A DNA stretch of 64,000 nucleotides from the NCBI RefSeq assembly GCF_001263335.1, contig NZ_LGVW01000034.1, positions 1-64,000 on the forward strand, written 5' to 3'. This document shows positions 19,268 to 27,463 of this stretch, piece after piece. Both the position numbers and the translations under genes were made by a program. Under the pieces are notes generated by a model. It searched no databases, was not told the origin of the DNA, and saw only the letters and a list, made by a program, of their open reading frames with translations. The first letter of the stretch is position 1. Every line of letters starts with the position of its first letter. Source of the stretch: Dichelobacter nodosus. GTDB lineage: Bacteria > Pseudomonadota > Gammaproteobacteria > Cardiobacteriales > Cardiobacteriaceae.

Positions 19268-19297
19268 TTAATGGGTACGGCTTTTAAAAAAAACAAG
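19268..19297 (-). promoter_or_regulatory. putative sigma32 (heat-shock) promoter for dnaK
   Basis: On the minus strand CTTGTT (19292-19297) is followed after 15 bases by ACCCATTAA (19268-19276), close to the sigma32 pattern CTTGAA-N13-17-CCCCATNTA. It lies about 45 bases before the dnaK start codon. No CIRCE repeat was seen near grpE, dnaK or dnaJ. Confidence 0.5.
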
Positions 19298-19331
19298 TCA
19301 TCATGACCGGAAGTTCATAAATTAAAAAATA

Positions 19332-19895
19332 TTATTTGCTGACAATCACTTGCGCGGCGCGTACCGTCCGACCGTTTAAAAGATAACCTTTTTGCGTTAC
19401 TTGAATGACGGTATTAGGTTCGTGTGCTTCTGACGGCGTCATGGTGACGGCTTCGTGTAATTCCGGATTAAATTTTTCGCCGACGGGATTAATTTCTTCA
19501 ATGCCGTGGCGCGCTAATGTTTCTTGGAACATCGTCAGCGTCATTTCCGATCCGGTAATAAATTGTTTAACGGCTTCATTTTCCGTATCAAGTGCGGCTT
19601 GCAAACCCAAATTCAAGGAATCAATAACGGGCAATAAATCTTTTAATAGACGTTCGCTGGCAAATTTATAAGCATTTTCCAGTTCCCGCGCTTGCCGTTT
19701 GCGCAGATTTTCATTTTCTGCTTTTTGCCAGATTAATTGGTCTTTGAGTTCTGCAACTTCCTGTTGTAATTGATTAATTTGATCATCGGGTAAAGTTAAA
19801 ATAGGTTCTTCTTCGATAATCGGCGTTTCTGGAAGTTTTTCTTGTGATTCTGTTTCTTGAATATTTGTTTCAAGCGATTCTTTTGGGTCGTGCAT
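19332..19895 (-). CDS. grpE: nucleotide exchange factor GrpE
   Basis: A 187-residue GrpE that releases ADP from DnaK. The acidic N-terminus is followed by a long coiled coil (about residues 40-95, AELKDQLIWQKAENENLRKR) and the beta-wing domain with NPVGEKFNPELHEAVTM. The start at 19895 has AAGGA at 8 bases; a TTG two codons earlier is too close. It heads the grpE-dnaK-dnaJ cluster. Confidence 0.95.
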   Translation of the reverse strand: MHDPKESLETNIQETESQEKLPETPIIEEEPILTLPDDQINQLQQEVAELKDQLIWQKAENENLRKRQARELENAYKFASERLLKDLLPVIDSLNLGLQAALDTENEAVKQFITGSEMTLTMFQETLARHGIEEINPVGEKFNPELHEAVTMTPSEAHEPNTVIQVTQKGYLLNGRTVRAAQVIVSK

Positions 19896-20039
19896 GATCA
19901 ATTCCTTATGCGTGATTTAAATAAATATGAAATAACTGCCCCTCATGTTTGAGGATAAAAATTAAAAAATCAAGGCGCGCGTCGCCGCAGCGAACTTTTG
20001 CTAAAAGCGCGCACGAATGAAAAAAGATTGAACGTCGTA

Positions 20040-20504
20040 TTAAAAACGCCCCGTATGACCAAATCCACCGCTGCCGCGCGTTGATTGTTTTTGATCAAAC
20101 GATTCCACCGGAAAAAGTTGCGCTTGAGCAATCGGCAGAAATAATAATTGTGCGATACGTTCGCCCAAAGTGACGGTATAAGGCGTTTGGCTGCGATTCC
20201 ACAACGGAATTTTTAATTCTCCTTGATAATCGCTATCGATCAGTCCTACCAAATTTCCCAAAACAATGCCGTGTTTATAACCCAAACCCGAACGCGGTAA
20301 AACGATGCCGCAATAATTCGGATCGGCAATGTGAAACGCCAAACCGCTGCCGATTAAACGGCATTCATCAGCCGCCAGCACAATGGATTCTTCTGCAAAA
20401 ACGGCGCGAATATCCAGCGCCGCGCTGCCGCTTGTCGCGTAAGTAGGTAACGGAATTTCACCGCCTAAACGCGGATCTAAAATTTTATAGGGAACTGCAA
20501 TCAT
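20040..20504 (-). CDS. dut: dUTP diphosphatase
   Basis: A 154-residue trimeric dUTPase that converts dUTP to dUMP and keeps uracil out of DNA. Motifs are visible in order: [43 protein letters not shown] and the C-terminal arm [14 protein letters not shown]. It overlaps coaBC by 20 bases, the usual gammaproteobacterial arrangement. Confidence 0.96.
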
Positions 20505-21681
20505 TTTTTTGGTAACACGTTAAAATATAATCTAAAATTTGTTGCGCAATTAATGCTTTAGATTGAGTGGGCAGCGTTATTTCGCCGCCGGCGCCAATCA
20601 TCGTTACGCTGTTGGTATCGCTTCCAAAAACGTGTTGACGAACATCATTGGCAATAATCATATCTAAATTTTTACGTTGTTTTTTGGCGCGCGCATAATC
20701 GAGTAAATGCTCCGTTTCTGCGGCAAAACCAACGGTAAAAGGACGATTTGCGGCAGCGGCAACGCTGGCAATAATGTCCGGATTTTCAATTAAAGTCAGC
20801 GGCGCAAGACCGTGTACACTTTTCTTGATTTTTTCCGCTGCCGGCTGCGCAACACGATAATCGGCAACGGCTGCCGCGCCGATAAAAATATCCGTATCCG
20901 CTAAAACAGAATGCACCGCGTCATACATTTCCAGCGCGGTGTTTACGGTAATCAATCGGCATTGTTTGGGCGGCGCTACATTGCTGATGCCGCTGATTAA
21001 CGTTACTTTTGCACCGCGGGCGAGGGCGTTTTTGGCTAATTCGTAGCCCATTTTCCCCGAACTATGATTAGAAATATAACGCACGGGATCGATGGGTTCG
21101 CGCGTGGCGCCGGCGGTAATCGTCAAACGAATGTTTTGCCAATCTTGCGCGGTTAAATGAGGTAAAGCGGCAATAATTTCTTCGGGTTCTAACATTCTGC
21201 CCAAACCGCTTTCGCCACAGGCTTGTTCGCCGTAAGCAACGGGTAATACGTGATGTTTGGGATGACGACTCAAAATGGCAATATTTTCCTGAGTTGCGGG
21301 GTGATGCCACATCATATGATTCATTGCCGGCGCGATGACGATTTCTGCATCGGTTGCAAGATAAAGCGTTGTTAATAAATCATCAGCGATGCCGTGCGCG
21401 AGTTTGGCGATGGTATTTGCCGTTGCCGGCGCAATCAACAAAATATCTGCCCAGCGAGCGAGTTCGATATGGCTCATCGCCGCTTCTGCATTGGCATCGA
21501 ATAAATCGTGGCGCGGTGCAAGTCCCGTTATCGCTTGTAGAGTTTCTTCGGTAACGAATGTGCGCGCGGATTCGGTTAAAACGCACTGAACGCGGTGGTT
21601 TTGTTTATTCAGTTCTCGAGCGAGTAAAATTGATTTATAAGCAGCAATGCCGCCACAAATGCCGAGTATGATTTGGCTCAT
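20485..21681 (-). CDS. coaBC: bifunctional phosphopantothenoylcysteine decarboxylase / phosphopantothenate-cysteine ligase
   Basis: A 398-residue CoA biosynthesis enzyme. The N-terminal flavin decarboxylase (CoaC) carries GGIAAYKS and APAMNHMMW with the catalytic region [20 protein letters not shown]. The C-terminal ligase (CoaB) has [24 protein letters not shown]. It is transcribed away from the REC-RadC gene, so radC keeps its common position next to coaBC even though it is fused to another domain. Confidence 0.95.
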
Positions 21682-21699
21682 GTTTCAATATCCTTAATG

Positions 21700-21729
21700 T
21701 TGAATCTGTCCCCTGCTCAAAGGTAGAAT
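21700..21729 (+). promoter_or_regulatory. possible promoter for the REC-RadC cassette
   Basis: TTGAAT and TAGAAT are separated by 18 bases in the coaBC / REC-RadC divergent region. They match 4/6 and 5/6 of the consensus. The leader would be about 170 bases. This is a weak call because the region has other AT-rich candidates. Confidence 0.35.
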
Positions 21730-21910
21730 TAGGCCGGTTTTTCCCAGATTAGCGCGATAACAATAATCCCTGTATGATCACGCAGGTGAAAACCGCTCAA
21801 TTATAAACAGTGATTGTATTCTACGGTCTTATGCCAGAAAAACGGAAATCGATCAGCCTTTTTGGGTGGAGCCGATGCTGGTAAAAAACAAAAAATTTGA
21901 GGTTATTTAG

Positions 21911-23116
21911 ATGATTAAAACTGCTTTGATTGTTGATGACTCCCGTTTGGCAAGACATACGCTAAGGCTCTTGCTCGAAAAACATGGTATTACAGTCAGT
22001 CAAGCGCAAGGTGTTTTGGAAGGTGAGAAGATTATTTTTAATCAGGCAATTCCCGATGTCGTTTTTATGGACGTCATGATGCCAGAATTAGATGGTTTTG
22101 AAGGGCTTGCTCGTCTGCGCAAAAATCCATTAACACACGCTCTACCCGTGATTATGTATTCCGGCGATGTTTCCGAAGAAGCCAGACGCAAAGCCAAAGA
22201 AAACGGCGCAACGGGTTATTTGCCAAAACCAGTTGAACCGGAGCGATTGAATATTTTAGTTACCGCGCTGGCAAAACATGTTCATCACAACGAAGCGCAA
22301 GCGCCCGCGCCGCAGCCCGCGCACGAAGAACCCGCTGTTGCGGTGGAAAAACCCGAAATGCCGGCAGCTCAAGAAACGGTTCATCAAGCAGAAACAGTTC
22401 ACGAATCTTCTCAAGAAGCGCTGGTTGAAGAAAATATCACCAGCGATCCATCATTGGATATGCCGCGCGAACGCATTTTGCGACTCGGCGCGAGTGCTTT
22501 ATCTGATGCGGAATTATTGGCAATTTTGTTGCGCACGGGCGTTATTGGTAAACCCGTTTTAGCGTTTGCACAAGAATTAATTGCTTCTCGCGGCGGTTTG
22601 GTTGGTTTATTAACGAGCCGTAAAGAACATTTATTACCCATCAAAGGCATTGGTCAAGCAAAAACTGCCGAAATTTTAGCGGTAACAGAATTATGTAAAC
22701 GTTTTATCGCCGCCGATTTGCAATTACCAGAATGGCAGTTTTCATCGGCTGATGACGTGAGAAACTTTTTATTGATGCATTATAAAGGGCTGGGTTTTGA
22801 AGAAGTTGCCATTTTGTTGCTCAATCAAAAAAATCAATATTTGGCGTACGAAAGAATCGGGCAGGCTTTTGGTTCGGAAGTAAGCCAAGTGAATGTATCG
22901 TGCCGGAAATTGGTGAAATCCGTTCTTGATTCAGATGCAGCCGCGGTGGTTTTGGTGCATAATCACCCCGCGCAATCTACGGAACTATCTGAATCTGACC
23001 TGCAAACTACAAAATTTATTGAAAACTTCTTGAAACCTTTGGGCGTGCGTTTATTGGATCATTTCGTTGTGGCAGGCAATCAGGTGATTTCTCTGCGCGA
23101 AACTGGAGACTGGTAA
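21911..23116 (+). CDS. response-regulator receiver domain fused to RadC (JAB/MPN)
   Basis: A continuous 401-residue frame. Residues 1-122 form a receiver (REC) domain with the acidic pair D9/D10, phospho-acceptor D54 (VFMDVMMPELDG), S84 (MYSGD) and K106 (LPKP). Residues 123-182 are an Ala/Pro/Glu-rich linker. Residues 183-401 are RadC: MPRERILRLGASALSDAELL, a helix-hairpin-helix (LPIKGIGQAKTAEILAV, about 242-258) and the JAMM-like metal motif H350-N-H352-P...S360-x-x-D363. The usual RadC PRE before this motif reads CRK (331-333), so the conserved Glu is Lys. The start has TTTGAGG upstream, which is duplicated before the next gene. Radiation repair is not an established RadC role; its function is unsettled. 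Position beside coaBC is the normal radC site. Confidence 0.92.
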   Translation: MIKTALIVDDSRLARHTLRLLLEKHGITVSQAQGVLEGEKIIFNQAIPDVVFMDVMMPELDGFEGLARLRKNPLTHALPVIMYSGDVSEEARRKAKENGATGYLPKPVEPERLNILVTALAKHVHHNEAQAPAPQPAHEEPAVAVEKPEMPAAQETVHQAETVHESSQEALVEENITSDPSLDMPRERILRLGASALSDAELLAILLRTGVIGKPVLAFAQELIASRGGLVGLLTSRKEHLLPIKGIGQAKTAEILAVTELCKRFIAADLQLPEWQFSSADDVRNFLLMHYKGLGFEEVAILLLNQKNQYLAYERIGQAFGSEVSQVNVSCRKLVKSVLDSDAAAVVLVHNHPAQSTELSESDLQTTKFIENFLKPLGVRLLDHFVVAGNQVISLRETGDW

Positions 23117-23133
23117 AATTTGAGGTTTTTTAA

Positions 23134-23973
23134 ATGCTTAAAACTGCTTTAATTGTAGACGACTCTCGTTTAGCGCGACTGACGTTAAAGAAATTACTCG
23201 AAGCACATCATATCGAAGTAAACGAAGCGGACGGGGTTATTGATGCTGAACGTTGGATTGTCAACCATCTTTTGCCAGACCTCGTTTTTATGGACGTGAT
23301 GATGCCGGATTTAGATGGATTTGAAGGACTTGCTCGTCTGCGTAAAAATCCTGAAACCCGAGATCTTCCCGTAATTATGTATTCGGGGGATATTTCTGAA
23401 GAAGCGCGCAAAAAAGCGCGCGATAACGGTGCCACTGGTTATTTGCCAAAACCGGCGGACTCCAATCGTTTGGCGCATTTAATTAATGCGCTCAATGAAC
23501 GTTTGGGCAGTCAAGAAACCGATGATGCGACTGTTGAATCGCTTGCCGAAGAAATTCCAGAACCGACAAAAACGACAACCGCGCATGCGGCGCGCGAAAC
23601 CATTTCTTTCGATCCCGCGCACCCCGTTGCTGCAGAAATTTCATTTAATACCGCAACACCCGCAGCGCCTGTCATTTCCAACGCTGAATTAAAAGAAATC
23701 AAACGCCGAATTGAAGCTTTGGAAAATTATCGTCCAGAACCAGCGGTTGATTTAACGTTGAGACGGAGAATTGATGATTTAGAAAATCGTCAATCTTCTC
23801 AAGAACGCAATAATAATGCGCATTTAGAAGATGCTTTGGAACGTCAACGTTTGGATTTAGTTTTTGCACAACGCAAACTGGCAGATATGGAACGGCAGCT
23901 CAAAATAGCGTTGGGCGGCGGCGGTTTGGGCGTTGTGATGGCGTTAGCAGCGTTGGCAATTCATTTTATATAA
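23134..23973 (+). CDS. receiver-domain protein with coiled coil and C-terminal membrane tail
   Basis: A 279-residue protein. Its receiver domain (1-122; D9/D10, D54, S84, K106) is a close paralogue of the one fused to RadC just upstream, and the start-site DNA is also near identical. A low-complexity linker (about 125-180), a coiled coil (about 183-257, ELKEIKRRIEALENY and RQRLDLVFAQRKLADME) and a final hydrophobic segment (about 259-279) follow. There is no DNA-binding or enzymatic output domain. It is probably an inner-membrane-tethered phospho-switch for the kinase encoded next. It lies 17 bases after the REC-RadC stop. Confidence 0.88.
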   Translation: MLKTALIVDDSRLARLTLKKLLEAHHIEVNEADGVIDAERWIVNHLLPDLVFMDVMMPDLDGFEGLARLRKNPETRDLPVIMYSGDISEEARKKARDNGATGYLPKPADSNRLAHLINALNERLGSQETDDATVESLAEEIPEPTKTTTAHAARETISFDPAHPVAAEISFNTATPAAPVISNAELKEIKRRIEALENYRPEPAVDLTLRRRIDDLENRQSSQERNNNAHLEDALERQRLDLVFAQRKLADMERQLKIALGGGGLGVVMALAALAIHFI

Positions 23974-23987
23974 AAGCAAATGTACGT

Positions 23988-25223
23988 ATGAATTTTTTGA
24001 TTTTTGGCGGCTGGGGATTAGCCGCCATTTTATTGGTCGTCATAATGTATCGTTTGCGTGTTGAACAAAATTTATTGGACTGGTTGCGCGATCGCCCGCA
24101 AGAATTGCCTCCTGATTTACCCGCGCCGTTAGATGAAATTTCGCGACTTTCTTATCGCCGTTTTGAGCGTACCAAAAAACACAAAAAGCGCCTCAATAAC
24201 TATATTTCGTTATTTCGTGAACTCATTGATGCGATGCCTGACGCGGCATTTGTGATTGATAAACAAGGGCGATTGGCGGATTTTAATCATCACGCGCAAT
24301 TATTATTTCATTTAAATCATCGTACTGATATTAATCGTCCCATCGATCATTTTATCCGCACGGAAAGTATTGGTTCATTTTGGCAACATATTCAACAAAA
24401 TCATTTATTTATGACGCGACTCATTGTTGATGACAGTCATTGGTTAGAATTTAATATCATCTTGTTATCGCAGGGAAAAATATTGGTCATCGCGCGCGAT
24501 ATGACGCGGATTGTTGATTTAGATTTAAAACGTAAAGCGTTTATTGATAATGCTTCACATGAATTAAAAACGCCAATTACCGTAATTCGCGGTTTTTTGG
24601 AATTATTATCGGCGCAAAATTTGCCGGAATATATGCAAGTGCCGATGCGGGAAATGGTGAAACAAATCGAAAGAATGCACGGGTTGGTTCAAGATATGTT
24701 GAAACTGGCTTCGCTGGAAGAAGTGGAATCAGCGGTGAAAACGGAAGAAGTATTATTACTGCCGTTTATTGAAGAAATTGTAGCCAGTTTATTGCCGCAA
24801 TATCCTGAAAGTACAGGAATTAAAATTGGTTATGTTGAGCACATTACGCTGCAAGTAAACGCCGAAATTTTGCAATCCATGATCAGTAATTTATTGGTAA
24901 ATGCTTTGGTGTACGCGCACAGTAAAAATCCGATTGAAATCAATGCGGCGTGTACGGAAGAATGGTGTTTAATTGCAGTAAACGATGACGGCATCGGCAT
25001 TGCGCCGGAACATATTTCACGCGTTACCGAACGTTTTTATCGCGTTGATAGCGGACGATTGCGCGTGACGGGAACGGGATTGGGTTTATCGATTGTAAAA
25101 CACGGTGCGGAAATTCACGGCGGACGTTTGGTGATTAAATCAAAAGTGGATTTGGGATCGTTATTTACCATTGAATTGCCCATTTCGCGCGTAATAAAGC
25201 GCGAAATGGAGCCACAAAATTAA
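23988..25223 (+). CDS. PhoR-like sensor histidine kinase
   Basis: A 411-residue kinase. It has one N-terminal membrane segment (about 2-20), a linker, a PAS domain (about 78-175, from LIDAMPDAAFVIDKQGRLADFN), a HisKA H-box (FIDNASHELKTPITVIRGFL), and a HATPase domain with N-box LLVNALVYA, G1 NDDGIGIAPEH and G2 GTGLGLSIVKHG. The architecture matches PhoR, but no PhoB-type winged-helix regulator is adjacent; the two upstream receivers lack DNA-binding domains. It follows the receiver gene by 14 bases and its end overlaps the convergent yhhQ by 4 bases. Confidence 0.9.
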   Translation: MNFLIFGGWGLAAILLVVIMYRLRVEQNLLDWLRDRPQELPPDLPAPLDEISRLSYRRFERTKKHKKRLNNYISLFRELIDAMPDAAFVIDKQGRLADFNHHAQLLFHLNHRTDINRPIDHFIRTESIGSFWQHIQQNHLFMTRLIVDDSHWLEFNIILLSQGKILVIARDMTRIVDLDLKRKAFIDNASHELKTPITVIRGFLELLSAQNLPEYMQVPMREMVKQIERMHGLVQDMLKLASLEEVESAVKTEEVLLLPFIEEIVASLLPQYPESTGIKIGYVEHITLQVNAEILQSMISNLLVNALVYAHSKNPIEINAACTEEWCLIAVNDDGIGIAPEHISRVTERFYRVDSGRLRVTGTGLGLSIVKHGAEIHGGRLVIKSKVDLGSLFTIELPISRVIKREMEPQN

Positions 25224-25894
25224 TAAGTAACGCTTGTGGTTTTAGTGCGCACGGTCAATAACATTGCCGTCAATTTTTTCAATAGCCAACCGTAAGCGGG
25301 TAGGAAAAAGGTAACGCTGATAAACATTTTCCAGCCGTAATCGAGTGCGGCAATTTCAACCCAGTGCGTTGCCATAAATTCATCGCTGCATCGATAAAAT
25401 GCCGTGGTAAAAAACACTAAAGAATCAATAGCATTACCTACAATGGTTGAAGCCAGCGGCGCAATCCACCATTGTTCTAACTGCCGCAGACGATTAAATA
25501 CCGTAATATCCAGCAGTTGACCGACGATATAACTTAAAAAACTGGCGAGCGCGATGCGTCCAACAAATGTATTAAAAATCATCAATTGCGCAAAGCCGTT
25601 AAATTGCCCGTCAGAAAATAAAACGCCGATGAAATAAGAAATTATTAATGCTGGAAACATTGCCCAAAAAATAATGCGGCGCGCGGGAAGAGCGCCAAAT
25701 ATGCGCACGGTGAGATCCGTGGTTAAAAAAATGAACGGAAACGTAAAAGCGCCCCAAGTGGTATGAAAATCAAATACCGAAAAGGGAATTTGCACTAAAT
25801 AATTGCTGGAAGCAATAACGACGATATGCCAAAAAACCAGCCAGCGTAAAGCGTTTTGATGCTGTTCGGCGGTTAATAAAAGATGAGTTGTCAT
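25220..25894 (-). CDS. queuosine precursor transporter, YhhQ family
   Basis: A 224-residue inner-membrane protein with about six hydrophobic segments and the family stretches FIFLTTDLTVRIFG and ASFLSYIVGQLLDI. YhhQ proteins import the 7-deazaguanine precursors preQ0 or preQ1. It lies 15 bases downstream of queF on the same strand, which fits uptake of preQ0 followed by its reduction. AAGGA precedes the start. Confidence 0.92.
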   Translation of the reverse strand: MTTHLLLTAEQHQNALRWLVFWHIVVIASSNYLVQIPFSVFDFHTTWGAFTFPFIFLTTDLTVRIFGALPARRIIFWAMFPALIISYFIGVLFSDGQFNGFAQLMIFNTFVGRIALASFLSYIVGQLLDITVFNRLRQLEQWWIAPLASTIVGNAIDSLVFFTTAFYRCSDEFMATHWVEIAALDYGWKMFISVTFFLPAYGWLLKKLTAMLLTVRTKTTSVTY

Positions 25895-25909
25895 AAAAAT
25901 CCTTTAATT

Positions 25910-26383
25910 TTAAGAAGCGATGCGGTGATTTTGTAAACGTTGTTGCGCCATTTCGGCATAAATTGTGTTCGGGCGACCATAATTGGCGTACGGGTGAATA
26001 GCGATGCCGCCGCGCGGCGTAAAACACCCCAAAACTTCAATATATTTCGGCGCCATTAAGGTAATGAGATCTTTCATGATGATATTGACGCAATCTTCGT
26101 GAAAATCGCCGTGGTTGCGAAAACTGAATAAATAAAATTTGAGGGATTTACTTTCAACCAGCAATTGATCCGGCAAATAAGCAAGATGAATCGTGGCAAA
26201 ATCCGGTTGCCCCGTGATCGGGCAAAGGCTGGTAAATTCCGGACAAATAAAATGTACGAAATAATCGTTTTCGAGATGTTTATTAGCGAACGCTTCTAAA
26301 ATTGAAGGATCGTAATGCGTGGGATAATCTGATTTTTGTTTGCCCAATAAGGTGATTTGAGCGCATTCTTGCGGGGTTCTCAT
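25910..26383 (-). CDS. queF: NADPH-dependent preQ0 reductase QueF (short form)
   Basis: A 157-residue single-domain QueF (YkvM-type) that reduces preQ0 to preQ1 for tRNA queuosine. The nucleophile Cys is in [14 protein letters not shown], the NADPH motif is [12 protein letters not shown], and FHEDCVN and GGIAIHPY follow. No queC, queD or queE is in the window, so with the transporter next to it the pair looks like a salvage route. That is inference. Confidence 0.94.
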   Translation of the reverse strand: MRTPQECAQITLLGKQKSDYPTHYDPSILEAFANKHLENDYFVHFICPEFTSLCPITGQPDFATIHLAYLPDQLLVESKSLKFYLFSFRNHGDFHEDCVNIIMKDLITLMAPKYIEVLGCFTPRGGIAIHPYANYGRPNTIYAEMAQQRLQNHRIAS

Positions 26384-26494
26384 CGTTTATCCCCTTTAAA
26401 AAAGCACAATAAATTATCGCCACGAAACGTGAATAAAAATAATGTCAACATGATTTTTCCTAGTTTTTTAGTGTGGGAAGTTTTCGAACCACAA

Positions 26495-26514
26495 GCGGTG
26501 CTTAAAAGCACCGC
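26495..26514 (-). terminator. hairpin downstream of dapD, possible terminator
   Basis: GCGGTGCTT and AAGCACCGC form a perfect inverted repeat with a very short loop, 13 bases after the dapD stop. The following minus-strand bases (TTGTGGTTCG) are only weakly U-rich, so termination is uncertain. Confidence 0.45.
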
Positions 26515-26527
26515 AAGAAAGTGACTT

Positions 26528-27343
26528 TTAACAGCGGAGTAGTTCGTTAATACTGGTTTTACTGCGTGTTTTTTCGTCAACTTGTTTAATGATAACAGCA
26601 CAATACAAACTGTGGCTGCCATCTTCTGCCGGCAGGCTGCCTGAAACAACAACGGAACCTGTTGGAACGCGACCGTAAGTGATTTCTCCGGTCATACGAT
26701 TATAGATTTTGGTTGATTGTCCAATATAAACGCCCATCGAAACCACGGCGCCTTTTTCAACGATGACGCCTTCAACAATTTCAGAACGGGCGCCGATAAA
26801 ACAGCTATCTTCAATAATGGTGGGCGATGCTTGCAGCGGTTCTAAAACGCCGCCGATGCCGACGCCGCCTGATAAATGCACGTTTTTTCCGATTTGCGCG
26901 CAAGATCCTACCGTTGCCCAAGTATCAACCATCGTTCCTTCGTCAACAAAAGCGCCGATATTAATATAAGACGGCATGAGCACCACGCCTTTTCCTAAAA
27001 AAGTTCCGCGGCGGGCTACAGCCGGCGGCACCACGCGCACGCCGTCAGCGTTAAAACGCACTTCATCATAATCTGCATAACGACTGGCAACTTTATCAAA
27101 ATAATGGGTATAGCCGTGCGGAATGACGTGATTATCATATAAACGAAACGATAAAATCACGGCTTTTTTTATCCATTCGTTCACTTTCCAACCTTCGGGC
27201 GTCGGCTCGGCAACGCGTATCATTCCTTCTTCTAATAAAGCCAGCGTTTCATTGACAGCGGTCACTAAGGCGCTATCAGCCGTTTTGGGTGAAATCTCAC
27301 TACGCTTTTCAAACGCTGTTTCAATAGTGTTTTGTAAATCCAT
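26528..27343 (-). CDS. dapD: tetrahydrodipicolinate N-succinyltransferase DapD
   Basis: A 271-residue left-handed beta-helix acyltransferase of the succinylase branch of lysine/diaminopimelate synthesis. Hexapeptide repeats occupy about residues 110-215, with [33 protein letters not shown] and [17 protein letters not shown]. Length matches the family. It is a single gene divergent from nhaA. Confidence 0.96.
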   Translation of the reverse strand: MDLQNTIETAFEKRSEISPKTADSALVTAVNETLALLEEGMIRVAEPTPEGWKVNEWIKKAVILSFRLYDNHVIPHGYTHYFDKVASRYADYDEVRFNADGVRVVPPAVARRGTFLGKGVVLMPSYINIGAFVDEGTMVDTWATVGSCAQIGKNVHLSGGVGIGGVLEPLQASPTIIEDSCFIGARSEIVEGVIVEKGAVVSMGVYIGQSTKIYNRMTGEITYGRVPTGSVVVSGSLPAEDGSHSLYCAVIIKQVDEKTRSKTSINELLRC

Positions 27344-27463
27344 ATGTTTTCCAGTGTAATGATCAATAAAAAATGATTATATACCATGACGGTTGTCGTA
27401 CAGAAAAGTGATTATGGTATAGTAGTTAAAAATTATTCATCATTGAAAAAGGGATATTATTTT

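Noticed and set aside
19902-20039. Possible second heat-shock promoter before grpE (CTTGAT then CCTCAA on the minus strand)
   Set aside because: The -10 match is too poor to support a feature call.
21831-21884. Short open frame (17 codons, MPEKRKSISL...) in the leader of the REC-RadC gene
   Set aside because: It has no Shine-Dalgarno sequence and no recognisable attenuator hairpin after it. It may simply reflect the duplicated CTGGTAA end, so it was not called as a leader peptide.
26380-26652. 90-codon minus-strand open frame between queF and dapD
   Set aside because: It overlaps the end of dapD in another frame, is low in conserved features and contains the putative terminator hairpin.
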